DNA from: Thermomucor indicae-seudaticae
Taxonomy: Eukaryota > Mucoromycota > Mucoromycetes > Mucorales > Lichtheimiaceae
Assembly (NCBI GenBank): GCA_000787465.1
Contig: JSYX01000427.1
Coordinates: forward strand, 1 to 30,151
Direction of reading: 5' to 3'
Length of the DNA: 30,151 bases
The notes under the pieces were generated by a model. It did no database searches and was not told where the DNA came from. It worked only from the letters and a program-made list of their open reading frames with translations. Each line of letters begins with the position of its first letter. Within the stretch, counting starts at the first letter, position 1. The position numbers and the translations under genes were made by a program. Shown here one piece after another: positions 21,301 to 30,085 of this stretch.

Positions 21301-22136
21301 AAAGATATCAATTAAGCAATTGTCCCCACTAGAAAAAAAAGAGGGGGATCCTACTTACCAATGTCTTCCGAAAGCTGATTTAGTCTTTCATTAAACATAT
21401 AGAGTATGTCGTCTAGTTTGCAATATTTGGAGGATGGACAGTAATAGGTATTGTAACGAAATTCCATATCGCATAATGAACGGGAACCGCTATTACTACT
21501 ATTGGGTTCCAGTCGATACCCAATATACGTTTTGTTGTGATGATGACCGACAGGTACAAAAACAGGTACCGAACAATTGGTATTGTGAAAAGCAATAGCA
21601 CAGGCAGATATGAGCGTTTTGGCTTGATTGATATCCAGTACAGGAGCCGAGAGTCGTAATTTTGCTTTCAGTGACGATGACGAAGTTTGTGGTATTACCG
21701 GCGAAAGCACGAAAAGTCTGTCGAGACCTGTCCATCGATGGAGTCCACGATCCTGTGTTTCTGGTCGTGCTCCAAATAGATAGAAGTCCGGATATGCGAG
21801 CGGCTCTACTGATCGCAACGAAGAAGAAGAAGGATGGCAATAGTGGTACGTCAATTTGAACGCATCATCGCCGACGACCATTATTTCATGCGTAGAATAC
21901 TCGGCCGCTTGCTTTCTGCCATGTCGTAAGGCGCTCGTATCGGTTTCAATCTTGTCGTCAGAAAAGATGCCAAATGAACTGTCCTCAGTACCCCAGGAAT
22001 GAATGATTTCTTCGATGGCTGTACTCAGTCGTTCAAACTTGGACACTGAAGTGTAATCCACAAATTCGAATAACTCTTCGCCACACACTGAGCTTTGTCG
22101 TCTTTGCCCCATCCCATTATTGTTTTTTCTCTCCAT
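18323..22136 (-). CDS. RAB3GAP1: Rab3 GTPase-activating protein catalytic subunit (Rab3GAP1-like)
   Basis: Ten exons: 22136-21359, 21283-20400, 20318-20106, 20045-19623, 19539-19282, 19201-19089, 19017-18883, 18798-18711, 18655-18550 and 18492-18323, giving 1055 residues (the human protein is 981). Family landmarks run in order: FEFVDYTSVSKFERL at the N-terminus; LHQKLCMINCCIYRK; an acidic serine-rich linker (about 626-740); LLHSDEPLWEPFTQ; MTEDMIKQQADVFESLG; SDMQAFKAANPRATLEDFVR; and the C-terminal REYVLYN...LPHRLYAMV. The protein stimulates GTP hydrolysis, or in complex with the non-catalytic subunit activates Rab18, at ER, lipid-droplet and autophagic membranes; budding yeast has no clear copy. 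Intron 2 starts with GCAAGT, and splicing there joins DLRYNI to LHQKL as in relatives. The ATG at 22136 gives a short N-terminal leader before the conserved part. Confidence 0.93.
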
Positions 22137-22665
22137 GTGCCCAAACGTGGCAGGCAAATAAGGGTTTGGAATGAATGCATGAACTCCGATCAAAGCATTT
22201 GGATGGCTTACCCTGAGCTCCGTGCTGTGGCCATATCGTGTGTTGTAGTCGCTGTGGATATAGGTGCTCAGGAGACTGGTGGTAAATATTCTGTGGACAT
22301 GATGTACCACTGACTTTATATGTGATCAAGGGAGGTTCTAATAAGGTCATGGTCCGATAGACTGACCTAGGCACGCACTCTCGGGCGGCAAGCCGATCCT
22401 CCAAAGATCTCTTGCAGCAGCAGTTTGGTCTCAAACAATACCCGCCCATCCAATGACCGCGGCCCATCCGTGGCCATCTCCTTTTGGCCTTGGCTACAAA
22501 ATTCCTCGGTATCTCTACACCAACCAACAACACCCAATCAGCTCGGCACAGATGTCAGCAACCATAAATTATCATCTGTGCAAACTATATTAAATATCGC
22601 CATTGACAACGAGAGCTTCAACATCAAATGTGTAATCGCTAAAAGGGACAAGTGAATTATCTTCA
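22137..22665. promoter_or_regulatory. Upstream region of the Rab3GAP1-like gene
   Basis: About 530 bp between the Rab3GAP1-like start and the stop of the tail-anchored protein gene. The frame of the former remains open upstream to 22310, so a longer N-terminus is possible but not supported by similarity. No motif was recognised. Confidence 0.35.
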
Positions 22666-24046
22666 TCATGATCGATATCGTAGGGCCACACGGTATGCAG
22701 TACGAACGAAAAGTCTGTTAACAATAACAAACACGATAAGTAAGAGCAATATAGACCCTCCTTTCCGCCCATGGACTGCTCGTTCGTTACCGTCATAATC
22801 ATTATCATTACGGCCTGGCATAGTCAGAAAAGCCCAGTCTTCATCATCAATTATGTCATCAATAATAAAATCCTCCGATTCATCGTCCAACGCATCATAG
22901 TAACTCGCAAGCTCATATGCAGAGACGTTGGCGATATCTGAGAACATGGAGAAATCAAGTTCCAGTTCAGGTTCATCAGGAAGTTCTGTAACCAAGAAAG
23001 TTAGATCATTCCATTCTTCCCGGTTAGAAAAAAAAACAACTTGCCTTGTTCTCTTGGTGGTCCATACTCTACTTCTTCAGGATGTTCGGTGGTGGTGATA
23101 ACAGGTACAGGTTCTATCATACCTTCTTCTTCGATAACAGGTACAGGTTCTTCCATATGGTCTTCTTCGATAACGGGTACAGGCTCCTCCATAACCTCTT
23201 CCATATTCCTATCAATGTATCGTTCAGACATTTCAAGAGCACTAGAGGTGGTGAATCCAGTTAGGTCGAGATCCAGATCCGGAATCCATGCAAGTTCTGC
23301 AAACAAACAAGGAAAAAAGGAATTATGCATTCGGGACAATTCTGTTTCTTAGCGCCTCGCTCTATTACCTTGTTCTCTCGGATAACCTCCGTGCTCAATT
23401 GGATCGACAGCTAATGATGGGCGTTTCGATCTTCGAGACACCTCTTGGAATTCTTCTTCTCTTCGATGCACATCGCGTTGTTCTTCTTCAAGTAGGCCAC
23501 ATCAGAAATAAAGCAAAGGATCCTTATCCAAAGATGACGTGCTTACCGTCACTGGCGCTTATTCGTTTAGTGGGAACGCAGCTCCCGCTTGATGGTGGAC
23601 TCGTAGGCGTGCGTTGACGCGGAAGCATGTGGATCTTTGCTGAAATGCTGCTTTCCGGAGAAGACACGTTTTCTTGAGAAGAAACATTGACCTTTGGTTC
23701 TTCAAAGAACCGTGAGACCTCTCTTTCCGTCTTCTTTTCTTTATCCCATTCACATACTCTGTACAGAAGAACTTGAGCAGTCCTTTTCGGCTACTTGTTT
23801 TTGTTGTAATTGACTAGTACTCGACTGAAACTGATTGATATTCTTGTCTTTTAACAGGCGGCGCATGATTGTTGATTCTGATCCTGCAACTGCTGCGGAG
23901 GAGGAGGAGGAGGAAGACGGCTTCAGGGTGTGTCCAGTTCCATAGATCTGAGATTTCGTTTCGCGTTCTTGAGGAATGCCTGGATCATTTTCCTGTCCTT
24001 CACGTAACGGACGACTAGTATTATTGTCCTGGCGAGATCGCAGCAT
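22666..24046 (-). CDS. Acidic, probably tail-anchored protein of unknown function with a candidate Atg8-interacting motif
   Basis: I do not recognise the family. Five exons: 24046-23758, 23699-23547, 23485-23369, 23296-23045 and 22985-22666, 376 residues; all four introns are phase 1. The N-terminal 150 residues are polar and serine/glutamine-rich, including a poly-Ser run encoded by a TCC repeat. Exon 4 carries three near-identical EPVPVI repeats (MEEPVPVIEE, MEEPVPVIEE, MIEPVPVI). The C-terminus has an acidic part ending DDEDWAFL (residues 318-324, fitting the acidic-W-x-x-L pattern), then one hydrophobic stretch (about 349-364, ILLLLIVFVIVNRLFV) and a basic tail ending RYRS. This suggests a cytosolic protein anchored by its C-terminus, perhaps in the mitochondrial or peroxisomal membrane. 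The last intron starts GCAAGT. The first intron is less sure, because an alternative frame stays open across it. Confidence 0.68.
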
Positions 24047-24390
24047 GGTAAGCGGAACACGTCAGTCAAAGAGGAGAGAAACCGGGAAATTGGTGAGCTG
24101 GGTTTCCCCCTTTGGCCAGAAATTCTACGACACCAACTGAGGAAATAAAACGCTCTCGCGTCCCAGTGTCGGCTCACGGCCATAAAAGATTTATCGAGGG
24201 TTGAAGAGCTACGGAGAGACACAAGGACACAATAACAGCTTGCAAGCGTTCTCGGGACGTATATATCATCGCAATCCATTGAGCGCGTCTGGGATATTTT
24301 AAAGAACCAAGTACCTCTGTACTGGTTGAGAGGGAGTTGTCCTTTGGGAACAGAGGTCTTTTTGCTTGGAAAGACTCAAAGATAACTTGA
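24047..24390. promoter_or_regulatory. Upstream region of the tail-anchored protein gene
   Basis: No recognisable coding sequence; the minus-strand frame 24279-23923 overlaps exon 1 out of frame and looks like a by-product. It probably contains the promoter and 5' leader. Confidence 0.35.
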
Positions 24391-24415
24391 TCTCGGTTTG
24401 TCTTTCAAACCGAGA
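24391..24415. repeat. 10-bp stem, 5-base loop hairpin (TCTCGGTTTG / CAAACCGAGA)
   Basis: TCTCGGTTTG at 24391-24400 and CAAACCGAGA at 24406-24415 are perfect complements with a TCTTT loop. There is no T-run or gene end that would make it a terminator, and such terminators are not expected in nuclear DNA. Possibly part of an old fold-back repeat. Confidence 0.5.
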
Positions 24416-24695
24416 ATCATGTTCCTGCGCTAGAGTAGCACTGAAGTCTTTCGCTTGCTCGAAACACCGTTATAGACTTTTAAGTCAACCCACAAAATGA
24501 ACTTTGTACAGAGAAAGCACTGATGTACCCTCATTTTTAAGAATTTCCTTGCTAGGATCAACACAGATTTCTCGAGCCTGCCTCATTCATTCGCAATGCA
24601 TCAAGAAGCTGCTTTTTGGGACATTTCTTAAGCGTTCATAAATGCCATATTGTGGAGCGGTTCCGACAATGCGTCCGACGTCGGGGCAAGAGAAA
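24416..24695. other. No gene recognised
   Basis: Only part of a 131-codon minus-strand frame (24982-24587) that also crosses island A3; not convincing as a gene. Confidence 0.3.
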
Positions 24696-24780
24696 ATCAG
24701 AGCAGAGGAATCTCCAATATGCTCTGGTTTAAACCAGACTACGTAGAACCAGAGACCAGAGCTGTTGGCCGGAACCTTAT
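24696..24780. repeat. Word island A3 (CCAGAGC / CTCTGG, 16-bp palindrome)
   Basis: Contains CAGAGCAGAG, the perfect 16-bp palindrome TCTGGTTTAAACCAGA at 24723-24738, and ACCAGAGACCAGAGC. It ends GGAACCTTAT (24771-24780), which reads ATAAGGTTCC inward on the minus strand, as in island A1 (TAAGGTTCC at 81-89). This is a third copy of the A-type vocabulary, more than 22 kb from the others. Confidence 0.5.
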
Positions 24781-25145
24781 ACAAAAATCCTTTCAGACTT
24801 TTGGCCAGATGCCTCGCCTGATCTCTAACTTTCCGCATGACCGATCGGTACGTAACTCGGTGACCGTGGCGTTCAAAAGATGTTTTACTAAGGTGTGCAA
24901 AAAGCTTGCCAACTTTGGCATCACGAAATTGCTGCTTACCCGGCAGTAATTGCTCTGTATTCATTGGTGGTGTTGAGTCCATACCTCGGATTGGATCTGC
25001 AAAGAACGTTATCAGCTGTTCTTCCTACGTTCAATCACTGCATCAAGAAAGCTCGGAAGAAATATGCTTTATGCATTTGTATTCTGTATTTCAGGTTTTA
25101 TTCATGTTATCTAGCTTTGCTCATGTACGGTCAAACCGAAAATAA

Positions 25146-25624
25146 GGTCCACCGCAGTATACAGTGGCGAATACAGGTTTTCAGCCCGGAGGCCACCTAA
25201 ATTATAATTACATTTCGGCAGTGGCAGTGCGGCCGCTTCATTTTTTGGAGCGTATTCAAAACAGAACTTTACGGACAGAGCATGGCAACTTGAGATTTCT
25301 AAAGGCGACCGACGTAAGTGTCGCAAGGATTGATATATAGTTGTCAAAACTAATAATCTCTGAAATGCTTTTACAGAGTGGCGGTGAAGATCACTCAGCT
25401 ACGCTTTTGCCGTGGAAGATGTTCAAAACTGAGTAAGTGTGCGTTACGTGGTACTGCGGGGTGCCTACTGAACTTTCTTTTCTAGAGATACGTTCAGTAT
25501 TGTAGCTGCCACCCCATCATTAACAGAAGACGAATTATCCTTGGAAGCCAACGAAAGCTTGGACAAGATCCGTATCACTGCCATCTTACATCCATTGACC
25601 GTCTTCCTGAATCTACGGGAGTGA
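25146..25624 (+). CDS. Spliced gene fragment of unknown function, 5' end not found
   Basis: Three stretches join in one frame with good splice signals: 25146-25313 (donor GTAAGT), 25377-25432 (acceptor TTACAG, donor GTAAGT) and 25486-25624 (acceptor TTCTAG), ending in TGA. The 120-residue product contains RPLHFLERIQNRTLRTEHGN, then SGGEDHSATLLPWKMF, then LTEDELSLEANESLDKIRIT. I do not recognise it. There is no ATG in the first stretch and an in-frame stop lies at 25143, so at least one upstream exon is missing, or this is a relic. A second frame is open through the last exon to 25782, so the frame choice rests on the splice phases. It lies in a repeat-rich area and may be transposon-derived. 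Confidence 0.4.
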
Positions 25625-27213
25625 TTCAATCCGAAACCGATTTTCCATCTGGGACTCGACATGCTGAGATACCCATAACACTGCAAAAAGTGGGACGTTC
25701 CAGCAAAGTTCCGGCTGTGGAAACGTCACGTTCTGCGTTTGTTCCCTTGCGTTTTCCGCGGGCTTTCGAGGGATGGGACTGAGGTATGCCCAACTAGTAG
25801 ACCGGTAAGACGCTCGTGATATATGTTATGAGCCATCCTTATGCTCAAGAGTTAAGTTAGAGGGAGGTTTAGAAAATAAGTCGCGGAACGTTACGTATCT
25901 GGAAGCAGAAACGCGACAGAAACGTGAAGTTTCCCTGACGGTTCTGCAACGTTTCTGATTGCTGGTACGTCGGATTTTTTGCAGTGACCCTCGGTTGCCT
26001 TTCCTTCGCTTGCTGCTCCTGGTCCCCAGTCGCCTTTGCTCGCTTCCGATGGTCCTTTGGCCACGAAAGCCTGGCATCTCTTGTCTGCCCTGCGCCACGC
26101 CCCTCCCCATAATGTCGTCTGTTGTATGGTTCTGCCAGAATTGGCTTTTTTTTAATATACTTGTGTGCACTTGAGATTTCAAACAGGCCATGACCAATGA
26201 ACGAATATAGAAGTAATACCCAATGAGGTCAGAGTATCGTCTTGAGAAAACGCTGTCATAGCTATATCGTTTTGAGACGTTCCGTCACGTGTGTACTGTT
26301 TCGCCGCTGAGATCGATGCACAGCATGCCTCGTTATCTGCTCCAGTGTCATACGACTGCGGAATCAAGACACATGTCGCATTCACTGTCCTGGAAAACAC
26401 TTTGTATATGTACACATTTATGATGCACACACATTCAGTCCGCTCCACTAGAGAAAACCCATCGTCTCAATAGCTTGAAACGGCACTGAGACAGCCAAGT
26501 CTCAAGTATTGATCCTGGCTGTCCCAATATTTGAAACACTCGCTTGTCAAATCGATTCGAATGCTGCCATATACCATGTCCCAAAGCTCCCTTCCAATAT
26601 GCTAGTGGCACAATCGCGAAAGCGATTCCTGAAAATAAGTTGCAATAGGCGGAGTGCCACTGTATTGAGCAACAGGAACGTTTAGACTTGGTATCAGCGA
26701 CATAGGTTTCAGTGCTTATTCTTGTACTGAACATTGGGGTGATTGGACGAATACTTGCAGCAACGTTGCTTGAAACAGGATGGTGGACGGATGAGCTGCT
26801 TTCGATATCACCAAACTAAGACCACGTGCAACAACACCTTCCTGCTTGTATGCTGTTTTGTAGTTACAAGTGCAAGTATTTGTTCAGACTTGGTAGCACT
26901 TGAGGAAATGGAAAAAGACCCTACCATCATCGAAGTACCTGCTAGTGACGATCCTTAAGTCATGTTAATGTGTTCCCAAAAAGTTTTTAGAGAATCCGTT
27001 CAAAGTTGTGACAAAGCATCTAAAATAAAGCTAGACTATTTTCCACAAATGCGCCAAAGTCCCCCAATGAATCCCGCCAATAACTTTCAATTTCTCGCCT
27101 ACGAAGATTCAAAGACCTGCCAAGAGAACGTTCAAAATCCTTGCTGAACTTCTCTGGATGCCAGCGATAAAAGTTCAGCTTAGTCGCCTAAAATAAAAAG
27201 TTTCGGTTAGCAA
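25625..27213. other. Long region without a supported gene
   Basis: Several frames of 60-120 codons occur on both strands (for example 26197-25826 and 26734-26435 minus, 26743-26958 plus), but none shows a known domain or a consistent splice structure. The sequence resembles degenerate mobile-element DNA; I see no RNA gene. Confidence 0.35.
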
Positions 27214-27425
27214 CACTGCAAGGAAGGTAAAATGTTAACCGAATTTTCGCCAGTGAAAATCAGGCTAAAATGCTTTGTCAGGTAAATGTTAACCGGCGAA
27301 AAAGGCTGACATTTGGCAGATATCATCGAGAAATATCTACCGGCCAATAAGTGGCAGAAATTCGTTCTAGCGGCCTAATTTTACCCCAATTTCTGCCGAG
27401 TAAAATTCGACAAACATTTCCACTT
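27214..27425. repeat. Word island F (GTTAACCG / GGCAGAAATT-type words)
   Basis: Starts CACTGCAAGG at 27214. It then repeats TGTTAACCG, TTTTCGCC/GGCGAAAA, CCGGCCAATAA and (T)GGCAGAAATT / AATTTCTGCC words, partly inverted. No coding potential. The start resembles the edges of islands E (CCCTGCAAAAAGG) and G (CACTACAGG). Confidence 0.45.
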
Positions 27426-27460
27426 TCTCGCAACGAGATGTTGTGCGTACGGCACGTGAT

Positions 27461-27683
27461 TGGGACTGGTCTCGGGACGAGGGACGACACGACCCATTTG
27501 TGCCGTCCTATTTAAGGACCGTTCCATTTAATAACCGGGACAACGGGTGTCCCAATTAACTGTCCCGAGCTGGTGTCGAGTTGCTCCACTGCCCCGTCCC
27601 AATTACCCATCGGGTCAACGGGTAACCCATTTATATGTCCCGACTGAGTCTCGGATCGCACTTCCTTCCCGTCCCATTTACCC
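27461..27683. repeat. Word island D (GGGAC / GTCCC-rich)
   Basis: Saturated with GGGAC/GTCCC words combined with CCCATTTA and CCCAATTA, in both orientations (for example CGGGACAACGGG followed by TGTCCCAATTA). Non-coding. It directly adjoins island E at the CCCTGCA junction. Confidence 0.5.
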
Positions 27684-27830
27684 TGCAAAAAGGCTGCATG
27701 TTATCATATTAACATTCGGATAACATTTCGGTAACATGTGGTCATGTTAACCAAATATTACGCGGTGACACATGCGTTTTGACCATGGTAACATTTGACA
27801 TGTTATGGTGCGCGTCACCTAGACTCGACA
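27684..27830. repeat. Word island E (TAACAT / ATGTTA-rich)
   Basis: Begins CCCTGCAAAAAGG (from 27681). It then repeats GTTATC, TAACATT, GGTAACAT and CATGTTAAC words in both orientations, with GCGTCACC / GGTGAC pairs near its right half. Non-coding. Confidence 0.5.
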
Positions 27831-27926
27831 TTTTTTTCGCGAAAACTGCCAATTTTCTAAATTAAAGCGGCGCTTCATACTGTGACCGTAATTACTATAA
27901 ATGGTAGTTACAGGCGAAGAAGCTTT

Positions 27927-30085
27927 TTATTCATCTAAGAAAATTCTTCTATGTGACTTGTATTTCTTCAGGGCCTTCTCAGCCTCTAAACCGCCAAGGC
28001 CTTTATCGTACGCATTTATATATCGCCAGGATATGCGTTCAAACTGGCGTATTGTTGACAGCTTGACACTATCCAGGAAGATAGGCAAGTTTTCTTGCAG
28101 TGCCGCGAAAGAGTAATCGCATCGTTCCCTGGCCATGCGTTTTACCGCGCCCCAGTACCGCTCAATAAAATTGCATTCACAATGAAATTTTGGGTACATC
28201 TCAAAGATGTGGTTTGCTTGAGATACGACTTCTTCCAAAGCTGACTTCTGCTCTCGGAAATCCGGCTGCGCTGCAAGGAGGTGGGCGGGCACAGCAATCT
28301 TCTTCTGGTTTGACTGCTCCCTTACATTCAAGTTTCATGCCTTCTTTCCACAAATCTCTTTCTTTTAAGATCTATTGAGTAAGACTTAGCAATGAGAAGG
28401 CACCACATATAAGAAATAACCCGTGATGTACCGTCTTGATACCTTTGAAGTATGGCAATTCTTTGCGCTTGACTCCTCCTATTTTCTTCAATACATGCAT
28501 TGTGGCACCTTTTCCACCGTTCCATCCGGAGAGTACTTTGAGGTGTAATAGTAACCAAGCCTAAACCTGTCTTGCTTGTCCTTTTCGGCGATTTTCTCGT
28601 TTAAGGTCATGCAGCTGGCAAGTAAAGCGTTTCTTCTAAAGGCCTGATGGTTGCTACTTTGGTCAAAGATGAAAATCCCTATTTTATGTGAGCTGCGCTG
28701 AGCATAAAGTATGACTTCTTGGTATAGGATAATATACCTTTGCAATTGGGATGCAGCGCTTCAAATATGGGGATAGCCCGATTCCTCAGTTGCGCAATCA
28801 TGTCCTCACTCTTCCAGTACCCGTCCTTGTTCTCGCCTGGGAAAATCATAACCCTGGCTTCCTTGTATTTTAGTTCGGCATAGCTTGGGTGTGTGGGATC
28901 CAGTTTTAAGCGTCCGTGACACGGGCAGAGAAATTCCGACACCATGATTGAGGCGCCCATGCTTTTTTTCGCAGCATCGTTTCGCCTCCAGACAACCATG
29001 CTCTGGCAACACCGTCATTTGCATAGAATGTACTTTCATCGTGGGTCACTAAGACGAGCTCTTGTTCCCCTTCTTCGAACTCCGGAGGCACGATGCGTTC
29101 CATTTCTTCACCTTTGAAGCAGGTCATCTTGGTGCTATATTCCAGCATCCGTTTGGTCCATGCCTTTCTGTACTTGACAACATCTTCGCGTTCGTGCCCA
29201 TCGTAGTATACCTACAACCTTCCGTCGGTTACAGCAGTTTCATTATTTGACGTATACATACACCTTTCGCATTACGACAATAATTGTAACCCCATTCGAT
29301 CATGTAACGCCGGACAGTAGAAATGGACACGGTGATCAGGGTGCCGAAGCGCTCTGGCAGAATCTCGTTCTCAAGTACAGTTTTCAGGGCCATGGGCTCG
29401 CGTTCCTCTGGTTTTCGGGTACGGATCCACTGTCTGGCTTTTTCTTTCACGTCTTCATCATCTAACAGTGACAAGCGCTTTTAATGTTTGCCTTGGCGTT
29501 GCTCAGGGAAAATGCCAGTTTCGATGTACGTTTTGGCCCAGGCTCGCACACATCGCGCCATATACTGCGTGCGTGTCCTTGGAACAAACGTAGCGAGCAA
29601 CATATTGTAAGGCTGCCATTTTCTTGTGTCCCTCTAAGCGCCGCATTATGTACGCCCTGACTGCAACTGCTCGATGTATATTGTACGGAGCCATGGAAGC
29701 ACCCTCCGAGCGTTGATTGGGCAAAGAGTCGATAAGGCGGGTAAGTTGATCCCGCTTTGTTGTCAACAGAGCAATACGAGGACCGGTCGGCTTCTCACCA
29801 GAGGTATTGGCCATTCTTGCGAACATATCCGTGGTCTTAATGTTGCCGCACTCAACTGACTTTTCTCTTGCCTTAATTGCGGCTCGCCGTCGTGCTTCAG
29901 TATGCTCGGAAGTTCCTGGACGGTATGTGTGTTAAATTAGCATGTAAACTACTGTTAAAGTAAGACTACATACCAGTGTAGATTGACATTCGCAGGTGCT
30001 TGTCGGCACCATCCTTCCATCGCAAATCAGAGACATCCGAATAATCACCTGGCGCAGACCAAGCTGGTCCCAGTCTTCAAGCTTT
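27927..30085 (-). pseudogene. Decayed Tc1/mariner-IS630-type DDE transposase gene, multi-intron
   Basis: Read on the minus strand, pieces appear in family order: LRWKDGADKHLRMSIYTG, a basic N-terminal region, WAKTYIETGIFPEQRQGKH, SLLDDEDVKEKAR, VYYDGHEREDVV, VTHDESTFYANDG (first Asp), SIMVSEFLCPCHGRL, MIFPGENKDGYW, GIFIFDQSSNH (second Asp) and FHCECNFIERYWGAVKR (Glu). All three catalytic acidic residues survive. Introns of about 50-60 bp with good signals remain at 29973-29916, 29261-29212 and 28737-28679. The gene is broken: a frameshift near 29560, an in-frame TAA at 29483-29481, a one-base deficit in a T run at 28963-28969, and further frame changes between about 28290 and 28510. The 5' end runs into another apparent intron and off the window. 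No flanking inverted repeats were identified. Confidence 0.82.

Noticed and set aside
23700..23757. Frame continuing through the first intron of the tail-anchored protein gene (CEWDKEKKTEREVSRFFEE)
   Set aside because: Using it would need an upstream intron with poor signals and wrong phase. The GTATGT donor and the GAAG acceptor join the flanking exons in frame.
24587..24982. 131-codon minus-strand frame
   Set aside because: It crosses word island A3 and its palindrome and has no recognisable domain or splice context. It may be an old transposon relic but I cannot support a gene.
25486..25782. Second long open frame on the plus strand across the last exon of the 25146-25624 fragment
   Set aside because: Joining it to the previous exon requires a different acceptor; the chosen frame fits all three splice phases and gives a more protein-like acidic product. 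Not fully excluded.
26435..26734. 99-codon minus-strand frame, with a neighbouring 89-codon frame at 26179-26448
   Set aside because: No domain, no conserved composition, no linking splice signals; treated as chance frames in degenerate sequence.
27214..27830. Possible CRISPR-like or satellite array
   Set aside because: Words are irregularly spaced and occur in both orientations, with no constant repeat-spacer unit; the context is eukaryotic.
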